Shown here: piece by piece, positions 8,134 to 17,711 of the stretch
Layout: each line of letters starts with the position of its first letter
Numbering within the stretch: position 1 is the first letter of the stretch
Assembly: GCA_009777255.1 (NCBI GenBank)
Contig: WRMG01000007.1
Location: 1 to 46,807, forward strand
DNA from: Oscillospiraceae bacterium
GTDB taxonomy: Bacteria; Bacillota; Clostridia; Oscillospirales; UBA929
Length of the DNA stretch: 46,807 nucleotides
Direction of reading: 5' to 3'
Position numbers and translations under genes: made by a program
The notes under the pieces: generated by a model
What the model was told of the DNA's origin: nothing
What the model saw: the letters and a program-made list of their open reading frames with translations, nothing else
Database searches by the model: none

Positions 8134-10458
8134 ATGGGATTGGGTGATATGCGGGAGGCTAAAAGTATCGGAGCGGCGCTTACCGGCGTTGCCGCGCTGT
8201 TGAACGGCGGGGCCGTTATGGTTGCGAGCTCGGTGCTTCAGGCGCCGCGTAATATTATCCTGTGCCTTGTTTTCGGCCTTATGTTCGCGGTGGTGTTCAA
8301 CGGCGCGGTAACGCTTTTCCTGCGCGCGAACAAATGGACGCGCGTTATCGCGGCCGCCGGTATGCCGCTGCTTATGTGGCGGCTGGGAATGTTCGCGTTT
8401 TTAGGGGAGATCGCGGAAAGATATATAGTATGGGTTAGCGGGTATGATTTGGCGGACGCCGAGCCTCCGGCGTTCGCGGTCATGATAACGATGCTGCTGG
8501 CGGGCACCGTTTCGGCGCTGTATACCACGCCGTTTGTCATCAGAAGGCCGAGCGTCCTTGTGATACTGCCGATATTTATGGCGATTATTTTTCTGCCTTA
8601 CCATTATTACGACCCCGTACAGATGCGTATTGCCGTAACCGCCATTATATTCGCGCTTCTGTATCTGGCCGTGCTGTCGGGATATTTCCGCGTGAAGCGG
8701 CGCTATAACGGGAAGCTCGGTTTCCGCCCGTACAGGACGGTGGGGCTGGCGCTGTGCGCCGTGATAACGCTTGCCGCGGCGTTTATACCGGCGGACGACG
8801 AATGGAAACCGATAACGCTCGGCAGACTGAGAGCGGCGAACAATCCGTTTTTTAATATTTTCGTGCCGGCTTCGCTGCGCGTCGTGAGACTGAACGATAC
8901 CGGCGAGGTCAAGCTGGGCGGCGGCAACACCGCGGGCGGCGCGCATCTCTTTGATGTACGCTCCTATGATTTGCTGTATCTGTACGCCAACACGTACGAC
9001 CGCTATACCGGCGCCTCGTGGGAATCGACGGACGGCGGCAAAATGAGATACAGCCGCCAGCGCTACGCCGACATATGGAGCGGCTGGGAATACGGCGCCA
9101 ATCCGAATCTTACGTCAGGGGCGCCGATAAGCGTGCTTTATCATAACATCTCGACCGGCAGCCTGCTGCTGCCAAGACGCCTGACGGCCGTGAGGGTGAC
9201 GAGCGGCGGTAGCACGGTCTATATGAAAGAGGACCTGACGCTCTCGGTCGAGCCCGACGCCGGAGAGGGATTCTCGTATGAGGCGTGGGCGGTCAGAAGG
9301 ACGCTCTACGACGTGCTGAACCGCGCCGCGGACCTGTTCGGCGCGTTTGAGGAAGGGTCGCTGTATCTGGCGCCTTATCAGGGGACGCACGGCTTGAGGG
9401 ACGAGCGCTATCTCGAACTGCCCGCGAGCGTCACGGAGCGCACGCGCGCGCTGGCCTCGGAGATAACCGCCGGAGAAACTTCCGATTTGCTCAAGGCGCT
9501 TGCCATACAGGATTATCTGTCCGCCGCTTACCCGTATACGCGGGACGCGCCGGAGATTCCCGAGGGCGCGGACTTTGTGGATTATTTTCTGTTCGAGGCA
9601 AAGACGGGGTACTGCACGTCATATGCCAGCGCGATGGTCGTTATGCTCAGGTCGCTGGGGATACAGGCGAGGTACAGCGAGGGGTTTGCTTTGGACAGGG
9701 AATATTACGAGGACGGTGTTTTCCGAGTGTTCGAGGGGAACGCGCACGCCTGGGTTGAGATGTACACGCCCTATGGCGGCTGGGTGGAGTTTGATCCGAC
9801 CGGCTCGGACAGCGCCGCCGCCTATCGCAGGAACCAGCTCAGGCAGCGTTCGGAGGGGACCTCGGAATACTACAGTCAGGAGGCCGCCATGGCCTATGCC
9901 GAGGAGCAGGCGCGGCTCGCCATGGAGCAGTACGCCCGCGATATGGACAGGGGAGCGTCCGGGCTTTCAGAGCAGCAGGATGAAGCCGAGAGCATTACCA
10001 CGGCCGAAAGAGGATTTTTACAGACGCTGGCAGTCATACTGATAACGCCGCTGATACCGGCGCTTTGGATCTTCGGCGGCAGGCTGTACGTGCGTATGAA
10101 GCTAAAGCGGGTGAGGCGGAGACCGCCGACGGAGCAGGCCCGGTTTTGGTACGGGCGTATGCTCGGGCTGCTGAAAGGCGAGGGCTTCACCGCGCAGAGA
10201 TACGAGTCCATGCGCGTATTCGCGGCCAGAGTGCGCGAGTCCATGCCTTCGGGCGTTACGCGGCTTATGCCCGCGGTCGCGCTGATGGAACGGGTCATTT
10301 ATAACGACGGAGAGGTTTCGGTGAAGGAACTCCCTGCGTTCACGGCGGCGCATGACCAGCTGTTCCTCAGCCTTCACGCCGGCTGGGGGCGGTTGAGGCA
10401 GCTGTGGGAAAAGCATGTTACATTACGGTCCTTATGGACCGCTGTATATAATAAATGA
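8134..10458 (+). CDS. Transglutaminase-like membrane protein (TgpA/DUF4129-like)
   Basis: 774 aa, N-terminal multi-TM, TGYCTSYASAMVVMLRSLGIQARYSEGFA...NAHAWVEMYTPYGGWVEFDPTG catalytic core. Confidence 0.9.
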   Translation: MGLGDMREAKSIGAALTGVAALLNGGAVMVASSVLQAPRNIILCLVFGLMFAVVFNGAVTLFLRANKWTRVIAAAGMPLLMWRLGMFAFLGEIAERYIVWVSGYDLADAEPPAFAVMITMLLAGTVSALYTTPFVIRRPSVLVILPIFMAIIFLPYHYYDPVQMRIAVTAIIFALLYLAVLSGYFRVKRRYNGKLGFRPYRTVGLALCAVITLAAAFIPADDEWKPITLGRLRAANNPFFNIFVPASLRVVRLNDTGEVKLGGGNTAGGAHLFDVRSYDLLYLYANTYDRYTGASWESTDGGKMRYSRQRYADIWSGWEYGANPNLTSGAPISVLYHNISTGSLLLPRRLTAVRVTSGGSTVYMKEDLTLSVEPDAGEGFSYEAWAVRRTLYDVLNRAADLFGAFEEGSLYLAPYQGTHGLRDERYLELPASVTERTRALASEITAGETSDLLKALAIQDYLSAAYPYTRDAPEIPEGADFVDYFLFEAKTGYCTSYASAMVVMLRSLGIQARYSEGFALDREYYEDGVFRVFEGNAHAWVEMYTPYGGWVEFDPTGSDSAAAYRRNQLRQRSEGTSEYYSQEAAMAYAEEQARLAMEQYARDMDRGASGLSEQQDEAESITTAERGFLQTLAVILITPLIPALWIFGGRLYVRMKLKRVRRRPPTEQARFWYGRMLGLLKGEGFTAQRYESMRVFAARVRESMPSGVTRLMPAVALMERVIYNDGEVSVKELPAFTAAHDQLFLSLHAGWGRLRQLWEKHVTLRSLWTAVYNK

Positions 10459-11456
10459 AAGGTTGTGTTTATGTGAGCACAAAATCAGAGGTAAGTCGCA
10501 TAGGAGTTCTGACCAGCGGCGGCGACGCGCCGGGTATGAACGCGGTTATCCGCGCGGTAACACGGACGGCTATCCACCACGGCATCAGCGTATTGGGTAT
10601 CAAGCGCGGTTATAACGGGCTTATACACGGCGACGTGGTGGAGCTGAACGCTCAAGCGGTCAACGGCCTGATAACGCGCGGCGGCACGATGCTGTATACG
10701 GCGCGGTGCCCCGAGTTCCACACGGAGGAGGGGCTTACCAAGGCCGCCGACACCATCAAGTACCTCGGGATCGACGGGCTTATCGCCGTCGGCGGCGACG
10801 GCACGTTCAGGGGCGCTTTGGATATTTCGCGCTACGGCGTCAATGTCGTGGGGGTCCCGTGTACGATAGACAACGACATCGGCTGCTCAAACTATACGAT
10901 CGGCTTCGATACCGCCAGCAACACGGCGATGGAGGCCATAGACAAGCTGCGCGACACCATGCAGTCGCACGAGCGCTGTTCGATAGTCGAGGTCATGGGA
11001 CGCAAGGCCGGACATCTCGCGCTGTATGTGGGGATCGCCGTCGGCGCGACCGCGGTGCTTGTGCCGGAGCTGCCCGTAAACTTTGAAAAAGACGTGGCGG
11101 AAAAGATACGCCGCGGGCGCATACGCGGACGGGCGCACCATCTTATCATAGTTTCCGAAGGCGTGGCGGGCATATCCGAGCTTGGCGAGAAGATTAAGGA
11201 ATCGACGGGCATCGACCCGCGCATTACGATACTCGGGCATGTCCAGCGCGGCGGAAGCCCCACCGCGCGCGACCGCGTCACCGGCTCGCGTATGGGCGAG
11301 ATGGCCGTAAAGACGCTTATCGAGGGGCACCAAAACCGCCTGATCATCATGCGCGGCGGCGATATGTGCGACATAGACATGAAGGAAGGGCTGGAGATCA
11401 AGAAGGGCCTGCACACGTCTATGCTGGAAGCCGCCTATGTTTTGACTCAGGGCTGA
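10455..11456 (+). CDS. pfkA: 6-phosphofructokinase
   Basis: RIGVLTSGGDAPGMNAVIRAV; GGDGTFRGA; TIDNDI; GHVQRGGSPTARDRV. GTG at 10470 is an alternative start. Confidence 0.95.
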   Translation: MKGCVYVSTKSEVSRIGVLTSGGDAPGMNAVIRAVTRTAIHHGISVLGIKRGYNGLIHGDVVELNAQAVNGLITRGGTMLYTARCPEFHTEEGLTKAADTIKYLGIDGLIAVGGDGTFRGALDISRYGVNVVGVPCTIDNDIGCSNYTIGFDTASNTAMEAIDKLRDTMQSHERCSIVEVMGRKAGHLALYVGIAVGATAVLVPELPVNFEKDVAEKIRRGRIRGRAHHLIIVSEGVAGISELGEKIKESTGIDPRITILGHVQRGGSPTARDRVTGSRMGEMAVKTLIEGHQNRLIIMRGGDMCDIDMKEGLEIKKGLHTSMLEAAYVLTQG

Positions 11457-12796
11457 GGTCCTTGAGCGCCTCAAGACAGTTAAGCGTCGCGCACAGCGCG
11501 GTCGTGACAAGGTATGACGCGGCGAAGCCCCAGAGCCTTAAATCCGGTATAGCGACCAGATACCAGGTCAGCGCGAGCTGAATCGCGTCGCTTACAAGCA
11601 CGTTGACGGCGGCCTGCTTCTGCTTGCCGGCGCCGTTTAACAGGCTGTTCGTTATATACTGAAAGCACGCGAATATCTCGGTCACGGCCAGTATCTCGAC
11701 AAACCGCCCGGCGCTCTGCCCCTTAAACAGCAGCGCCAGTATGGGCTTGCCGAACGGTATGAGCAGCAGGCACGCCGGTATGACCAGCAGCGCCGTCAGC
11801 CACAGGGTCTTTTTAATCTGTTTTTGTAGCGCGGCGCGGTCGTTAAGCGCCGCGCTTTGCGCCGCGCGCGGCATCATGGTTAGCGACAGCGGGATGACGA
11901 ACACCGACGGGAGCATCGTAAGCGGCAGCGTCATGCCGAACGCCACGCCATACGCGCTGAGCGCCTCGGACTGCCCCATGCCGGATACGATGAGCCTGCC
12001 GGGTATGATTATGGTGTTTATAGAGGACAGCAGATTGCCCGCCAGCGTCGCGCCGCTGACAGGCACGGCGATACGGAACATCTCCGTAAACAGCGTTTTA
12101 TCGCTCAGCCGTTCGCCGCGCGCCGGCAATCTTCTTGAGTGGCGCAGGTAAAAGCCGCAGAGCATCGCGCTTGAGACGACCTCGCACAGCACCATGCCGA
12201 TGACGATGACGCCGACCGTCCATTCCAGATAGGCGGGGCGCAGCGCGATCAGCAAAAGCAGCACGCAGCCCGTGCGCAAAAGCTGCTCGCATACCTCGGT
12301 CACGGCGGGAGGGCGCACCTCGCGCATACCGTAGAAATAGTTTTTATACAGGTTTTCAAAGCCGGTGAAGAATATGCACGGGAGCAGTAAAAGCAGCCCG
12401 AGGCGCGTTCGCGCGTCGCTTAGCAGCGTGACGGAGATCCAGTCGGAAAACGGTATGATGAACGCCGCCATAAGCCCGAACAGCAGCAGAAACGACCATA
12501 TCGAAAGCCTTACGGCCTGTCTGACCGCGATATGGTTTCCCTTTGCCGAATACGACGCCGACATGCGCGCGACCGCCACGGTCAGCCCGAACACGGTTAT
12601 CGACATCGTGACGGAGTAGACGGGCATGATCAGCTGGTAAAGCCCCATGCCCTCCGCGCCGACGAGCCTTGCCAGCGCGACGCGGAAGATAAAGTTAAGT
12701 ATCTGTGAGAAAATCTGCGTCGCCATAAGGATCGTTATGCTGAATGTCAGCGACTTCGGGTCGAACTTCAAAATCTCACCCCCCCCGTTGGACATT
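11419..12796 (-). CDS. Polysaccharide biosynthesis/oligosaccharide flippase, SpoVB-like (MOP superfamily)
   Basis: MSNGGGEILKFDPKSLTFSITILMATQIFSQILNFIFRVALARLVGAEGMGLYQLIMPVY; ~12 TM. The ORF track extends to 12936, but the ATG near 12796 is more plausible. Confidence 0.85.
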
Positions 12797-12832
12797 CTAT
12801 GCTGATATGTCCGTTGACAGACATAAAACAGT

Positions 12833-12871
12833 AAAAACGCCGCCGCGCTTTCAGCGCGGCGGCGTTTTTTT
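12833..12871. terminator. Bidirectional intrinsic terminator
   Basis: AAAA-ACGCCGCCGCGC-tttca-GCGCGGCGGCGT-TTTTTT; perfect 12-bp stem with A and T tracts on both sides. Confidence 0.85.
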
Positions 12872-12886
12872 GAAAAATTTGAGTGT

Positions 12887-13204
12887 TCAGATATATTTTT
12901 CGTAATCCATCGCGCCGTAAAAAATACGCGCGACAATTACCGTTTTCTTAATTTCATCTGTTAAATACAGCCCCACATAATTATCAACCACCGCTCTGCG
13001 ATACCCTTTTTTAGCAAGAAAATCATTTCGTGACAGTTCACATTGGTAAGGATTGTCACGCAATGAAAGGAAACGGTTTTTGATCTTTGCTCTCAGCTTT
13101 TGAGAGGCTATGGGGGCGTTTAGCGTCTTTGAAATATATAAGTATATTTCATCAAGGTCTTCTTCTGCGGCAGGGGTGATTTTGAGTTTATACTCAGGTT
13201 CCAT
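12887..13204 (-). CDS. RelE/ParE family type II toxin
   Basis: MEPEYKLKITPAAEEDLDEIYLYISKTLNAPIASQKLRAKI...NPYQCELSRNDFLAKKGYRRAVVDNYVGLYLTDEIKKTVIVARIFYGAMDYEKYI. Confidence 0.85.
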   Translation of the reverse strand: MEPEYKLKITPAAEEDLDEIYLYISKTLNAPIASQKLRAKIKNRFLSLRDNPYQCELSRNDFLAKKGYRRAVVDNYVGLYLTDEIKKTVIVARIFYGAMDYEKYI

Positions 13205-13454
13205 ATTTTTCCTCCAGCCGCGCGAATACATCATCGCCGTCCAGCAGCTCGCCGTTTTGGATTTGCCTTTCGGCAACCGCCAATTTTTCATAAATATCAG
13301 CCATGGCGACATTCCGCTCATAGGTTTCCATGCTCATGATAACCATGTCGCCATAACCGTTTTTTGTTATAAAAATGGGTTCGGTCCTACTGTGGCATAG
13401 TTCCGATATTTCGGATGTGTTTCGTAAATCGGTTATCGGTCTGATCTGCGGCAC
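13194..13454 (-). CDS. Phd/YefM family antitoxin
   Basis: MPQIRPITDLRNTSEISELCHSRTEPIFITKNGYGDMVIMSMETYE; GTG start 6 nt after GAGGTG; overlaps the toxin gene. Confidence 0.85.
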   Translation of the reverse strand: MPQIRPITDLRNTSEISELCHSRTEPIFITKNGYGDMVIMSMETYERNVAMADIYEKLAVAERQIQNGELLDGDDVFARLEEKYGT

Positions 13455-13471
13455 ATCAATCACCTCACATA

Positions 13472-13499
13472 TTATTATGACATAATTATAGCATAATAA
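13472..13499 (-). promoter_or_regulatory. Inverted-repeat operator over the TA promoter -10
   Basis: TTATTATG-N12-CATAATAA surrounding TATAAT on the minus strand; TTGCTG -35 at 17 bp spacing. Confidence 0.55.
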
Positions 13500-13575
13500 C
13501 GAGCAAACAGCAAGAGAAATTTTGCAGCCGCCAATATTCACCTTTTTTCTTACCCGCTTTTTTGACACTGAGCCG

Positions 13576-14607
13576 TTATTCCGAACGCGTTATACTCCCG
13601 TCATGCGCTACCCATACGGCCTCGGCGCCCCATTCCTCCAGCAGCGCTTCGCCCCGTTCCCTTGACATGATAAAAAGCGCGGTTGAGAGCATGTCCGCCG
13701 CCGCCGCGTCGGGGCAGATGACCGTCACGCTTGCGTGACGCGCCGCCGGCATAAGCGTTTCGGGGTCGATTATGTGGTTATACACAACGCCGTCCACGGT
13801 GTAATAACGCTGATAACCGCCGCTGGTGACTACCGCCGTATCGGCTGCCGGAACAGCGGCGATAAGCCCGCGCGTCCCGTCGGCGGACGGCTCCTCGATC
13901 CCCACGCTCCAGCTGTCTCTTCCGCGCTCCATTGGCCTGCCGAGGGCGATTACATTGCCGCCCGCGTTTATAAGGCCCGACTCAAGCCCGGCGACTTCGG
14001 CGGCTCTCATCGCCACGCCCGCGGCCCAGCCCTTGGCTATCGCGCCGACATCCAGCGACATGCCGGGGTTTTTAAGGAACACAGTACCGGCGTCTATCAC
14101 TATATCACCGATGCCTGTGTTCAGCGCGGCGTCACTTAATTCAGCCATATCGGGTAAACGGGCGTTTTCAGGGTCGCCGAGCGCATCCGTCCGGGCTTTG
14201 TGCCACAGCCTCAGCACAGGCCCCATGGCGATATTGATCGCGCCGCCGGTCTTTTCATACGCTTCGACGCCGAACATGAGCAGCTCTATTATATCCGAGT
14301 GTACCTCCACCGGCATAACGCCCGCGTTGTCGTTGACGGTTTTTAAGTTATTAAGCCCCTCGTAGCTGTTATAAATATCAAACAGCCTGTGCGCCCGCTC
14401 CAATTCGGCGTAGACGATACCGCCGTATCTGTCAAAATCTTCGCGGGTCTTTGTATAGGCTATGAACAGGGTATGGGTGTCGAACAAGCCGAAATAATCC
14501 GACGTGTATCTCCCGTAGCCACCCGTGACGCCGGACGGCGCGCAGGCGGCGAGCGTTAATAATACAAGGACAACCGCGATAATCCGCATGACAACAAATC
14601 CTCTCAA
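13576..14607 (-). CDS. apbE: FAD:protein FMN transferase (ApbE family lipoprotein)
   Basis: Lipobox LTLAAC; DVGAIAKGWAAGVAMRAAE, GLINAGGNVIALG; C-terminal HASVTVICPDAAAADMLSTALFIM. Confidence 0.92.
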   Translation of the reverse strand: MRGFVVMRIIAVVLVLLTLAACAPSGVTGGYGRYTSDYFGLFDTHTLFIAYTKTREDFDRYGGIVYAELERAHRLFDIYNSYEGLNNLKTVNDNAGVMPVEVHSDIIELLMFGVEAYEKTGGAINIAMGPVLRLWHKARTDALGDPENARLPDMAELSDAALNTGIGDIVIDAGTVFLKNPGMSLDVGAIAKGWAAGVAMRAAEVAGLESGLINAGGNVIALGRPMERGRDSWSVGIEEPSADGTRGLIAAVPAADTAVVTSGGYQRYYTVDGVVYNHIIDPETLMPAARHASVTVICPDAAAADMLSTALFIMSRERGEALLEEWGAEAVWVAHDGSITRSE

Positions 14608-15200
14608 CGCAAAACCTTCCTCAAAAACGGCAGCAGCAGCCTAAGCGTCACGCCCGTAACGGCGCCCATAGCAACGCCCGCGATAAGCAGAACCGGCGTA
14701 TAGAAGGAGAACACCAGATTCGTGTTCATAATAACGGAATACGCCGCGAGCTGGCCGATATTATGCGTGACGGCGCCGGCTATTCCGGCCGCCGCGTATG
14801 ATAAACGCGCCTTGAACAGCAGCAGGAGCAGAATAATAACGGCGATCGATAATATGCCGCCGGAGAAGCTGAGTATGCCCGCCAAGAATCCCCTTGTCAG
14901 AAAGACAAACAGCGATTTAAGCGCCGCGAGCGTGACCGCGTGCGGTTTTCCGATAAAAAGAACGCAGTACATCGTCACAATATTTGAAAGCCCGAGCTTT
15001 ACGCCGGGCGGCAGCAGCGGCAATGGCGGCGCCATATGCTCAAGCGCGGTAAGGGTGACGGCGGCGGCCAGCATAAGCCCCAGCAGCGTGATATTTTTCG
15101 CCCTTGAAATATTATTCACTCTCCCGTCTAATAAGCGACCGTGTCCGCGTCCCGAGAATCCTTCGCGGCGATTCTTAACACTACGCCGTTGGGCAGACAT
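14604..15200 (-). CDS. Gx transporter family / heptaprenyl diphosphate synthase component I-like membrane protein
   Basis: PPGVKLGLSNIVTMYCVLFIGKPHAVTLAALKSLFVFLTRGFLAGILSFSGGILS typical of the family; start overlaps the upstream gene (probable start nearer 15120). Confidence 0.85.
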   Translation of the reverse strand: MSAQRRSVKNRREGFSGRGHGRLLDGRVNNISRAKNITLLGLMLAAAVTLTALEHMAPPLPLLPPGVKLGLSNIVTMYCVLFIGKPHAVTLAALKSLFVFLTRGFLAGILSFSGGILSIAVIILLLLLFKARLSYAAAGIAGAVTHNIGQLAAYSVIMNTNLVFSFYTPVLLIAGVAMGAVTGVTLRLLLPFLRKVLR

Positions 15201-15496
15201 GCCGCGAACTGGCCGCCGTGCCGGATAAAGCCCGTGCGGACGCAGACCCTGTCGGGACAGTCGGACGATATAAATGCTGCCGCGCCGTTTCTTATTTCAA
15301 ACACGACGTCGGGACATTCAGGCACGAAAAAAAAACCGTCCGCGTCAAGCGCGGCCGTTTTGACGGTCCCGCCGCCGATGATAATATGCGCTTCGGCCCC
15401 GTCGCCAAAAAACGCGAAAAAGACGATAAGAGCCGCTGACAGCAGGGCGGCCGCCAGTATAAAATCCGATTTGTTAAAGAGCTTCCTGTTCATCAT
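15128..15496 (-). CDS. NusG domain II-containing protein
   Basis: N-terminal TM, then FEIRNGAAAFISSDCPDRVCVRTGFIRHGGQFAACLPNGVVLRI. Confidence 0.9.
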   Translation of the reverse strand: MMNRKLFNKSDFILAAALLSAALIVFFAFFGDGAEAHIIIGGGTVKTAALDADGFFFVPECPDVVFEIRNGAAAFISSDCPDRVCVRTGFIRHGGQFAACLPNGVVLRIAAKDSRDADTVAY

Positions 15497-15545
15497 TATA
15501 ACGCCAATTATATATTATTACCCGCGGTTTGTCAAATAATAATGA

Positions 15546-15574
15546 TTGACAAACCGGCGGCTTTTAGGTATAAA
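15546..15574 (+). promoter_or_regulatory. Sigma-A-like promoter upstream of the YpsA-like gene
   Basis: TTGACA-17-TATAAA. Confidence 0.6.
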
Positions 15575-15628
15575 TATTTAAGAACATCAGTTCGTCCGCG
15601 GCGACGGCGAAAGGGGGAGCGCACATAA

Positions 15629-16153
15629 ATGATATTAAGACAGCCGGCCGAGAAAACGGCGTGTTTCTCAGGACACAGGCCCCAGCGCCTGCCATGGGGC
15701 TTTGACGAGGACGATATGCGGCACGCGCTTCTGCTCAGCCGCATGGACATGGCGATAGACGCGGCGATAGAGGACGGCATAACGCATTTCCTCTGCGGCG
15801 GCGCGCTGGGGACCGACACATGGGCGGCGCAGTCGGTGCTTGCGAAAAAGCTGGAAACAGGCGGTGTTACGCTCGAAATAATAATACCGTTTTTGGGTCA
15901 GGATAAGCACTGGCCGGCGCGCGAACGGGAGCGGTACAGGGAGCTGCTGCTGTCGGCCGACGGGTTTATAGTTCTTGAGCCCAAATATACGCGGTCATGT
16001 ATGATGTCGCGCAACAGGTATATGGTGGAAAACTCCTCGCGGCTGATAGCCGTATATGACGGCGAACCGGCCGGAGGAACGTGGCAGACGATAAAAATGG
16101 CGCTGGAGCGGGGGCTTTCGCTTGACATAATAGACGCGCGCGTGATAGAATGA
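15629..16153 (+). CDS. SLOG family protein, DUF1273/YpsA-like
   Basis: TACFSGHRPQRLPWGFDEDD...ITHFLCGGALGTDTWAAQSVL...CMMSRNRYMVENSSRLIAVYDG. Confidence 0.88.
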   Translation: MILRQPAEKTACFSGHRPQRLPWGFDEDDMRHALLLSRMDMAIDAAIEDGITHFLCGGALGTDTWAAQSVLAKKLETGGVTLEIIIPFLGQDKHWPARERERYRELLLSADGFIVLEPKYTRSCMMSRNRYMVENSSRLIAVYDGEPAGGTWQTIKMALERGLSLDIIDARVIE

Positions 16154-16157
16154 CAAA

Positions 16158-17627
16158 CTAAGGGGCTACATAGTCGCGCGCCGTGTCGATGATAATAACG
16201 CCGTCCGTGAAAGCGACGAAAATGTTGAATTCGCGGGCAATATCGCGCATCCTGAAAAAGTTGTTGCCGCCGATGGTATAAGCCGTAAGGGTTATTTCAT
16301 TGCCGTCCTTGTATATACTCGCCGCGTTAGTGATGAATGATTTCGAGGTTCCGTCGCCCTGCCGCATCTCAGTCCCGTCGGGGACATAGGGCGTTCTGGA
16401 GAGCAGCGCTATCGCGCCGCTGTCATATACGGCGTGGAACTGCTTGGATGTGCCGTTTATCGCGTACATAACGTCGCGCAGCTTGAAATAATTTTCGCTG
16501 TTGATGGTATAGGCCTCGAACATGACCTCCCTGTCGTTGACCATGACCTTGCTCCTGTTGGGGGCCGCGGTGCCGGAGGCCGCGGGTTTCGGTTCGGCGT
16601 GGGCGGGGATATGGGCTTCGGAATAGTCGTATATCAGATGGTCGGCGGAAAATGACTCCAGCGTCATGTCAAAGTAGTAATAACCGTAAAGCCCCGTATC
16701 TTGGGAATATCTGCCGCGGCTGTAAGAGTTCGAGGTGTTCCATGTGGGATCCGTTATCACCCAGCGCCCGTTTGCGTAAAACTCGTTCCAGGCGTGGTTT
16801 GCGGGCAGCCTTCCCGAAGCGGACTCGTTTGTCCACTCGTCGTCTTCGCCGCCGACGCCCAGCGCATAGCCGGTGACGACCTTCGCGGGGATTCCAGCGG
16901 CCCGCAGCAGCGCGGCGGTCAGGTTGGCGAACCCGAGGCAGACGCCGCGTTTTGAGTTCAGCGTCGATAGCGCGGACTGTTCGCCGTAGGGCGCCCTTTT
17001 ATAAAGCACGTCCTCGTCATACCAGATGTTGTCGCAAACCCAGTCGTGTATGGCGCGCGCCCGCTCAAAGTCGCCGCGTATATCCTTGACGATAGATTCT
17101 GCCAGCGCGGTTATGGATCTGTGACCGCTCTGCACGCCCTCCGAGGGTTCGAGATAATGTAAAAGCGCCGTGCCGTCCGCGCGTTTCGAGTCGAATATGA
17201 GCTTGTTTGCTTCATATGTCCGCGCCAGCTCGAAATATACCGAATTTTCGCTGATAACTACTTTTATCAGCCTGCCGATTACATAGCTGCGGTAAGCGCC
17301 GAATTGTACGGGCGATATAAAGATCTGGACGAAGTATGTGCCGTTTTCGACACCGCTAAGACTGTAGGAAACGGTGTTGTCGCTTTCGCGTTTTGTCCAT
17401 TCGAGGTTATACTCGATCTCGTTCCGGTCCGTCAGCGAGATGCGCAGATAGGCGAAGTCGCTGTCCGAGGGCAGGGTAAAGGTAAGCCTGTCCCGCGCGG
17501 CAGCAACGGCGAAGGGCGACGAATGTGAAAATCTGAGCGCCGGAGCGGTGACGGCGGCAAGCGCGCCGAGCGGTATTGAAACCGCGATGACAAACGCCAG
17601 CGCCAAACTGATAAATCTTTTTTTCAT
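16158..17627 (-). CDS. Secreted transglutaminase-like protein with C-terminal stalk (copper amine oxidase N-like) domain
   Basis: Signal peptide; ARAIHDWVCDNIWYDEDV...RGVCLGFANLTAALLRAAGIPAKVVTGYA...NHAWNEFYANGRWVITDPTW; KVMVNDREVMFEAYTINSENYFKLRDVMYAI. Confidence 0.88.
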   Translation of the reverse strand: MKKRFISLALAFVIAVSIPLGALAAVTAPALRFSHSSPFAVAAARDRLTFTLPSDSDFAYLRISLTDRNEIEYNLEWTKRESDNTVSYSLSGVENGTYFVQIFISPVQFGAYRSYVIGRLIKVVISENSVYFELARTYEANKLIFDSKRADGTALLHYLEPSEGVQSGHRSITALAESIVKDIRGDFERARAIHDWVCDNIWYDEDVLYKRAPYGEQSALSTLNSKRGVCLGFANLTAALLRAAGIPAKVVTGYALGVGGEDDEWTNESASGRLPANHAWNEFYANGRWVITDPTWNTSNSYSRGRYSQDTGLYGYYYFDMTLESFSADHLIYDYSEAHIPAHAEPKPAASGTAAPNRSKVMVNDREVMFEAYTINSENYFKLRDVMYAINGTSKQFHAVYDSGAIALLSRTPYVPDGTEMRQGDGTSKSFITNAASIYKDGNEITLTAYTIGGNNFFRMRDIAREFNIFVAFTDGVIIIDTARDYVAP

Positions 17628-17711
17628 ATGTAAACCCCATTTCTTTTGCCGGAGTATAAATAAATTATATTATAAACTCATATTATTTTCAATAGGAGGT
17701 TTTGAAATATT

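Noticed and set aside
10424-10442. Hairpin CGGTCC-ttat-GGACCG before pfkA
   Set aside because: Inside the end of the transglutaminase CDS, short stem without T tract; insufficient to call a terminator or attenuator.
10796-10890. Possible PPi-dependent phosphofructokinase
   Set aside because: The GGDGT motif carries Gly rather than the Asp expected of PPi-PFK, and the second diagnostic position is not Lys (PCTIDNDI), so ATP-type is more likely.
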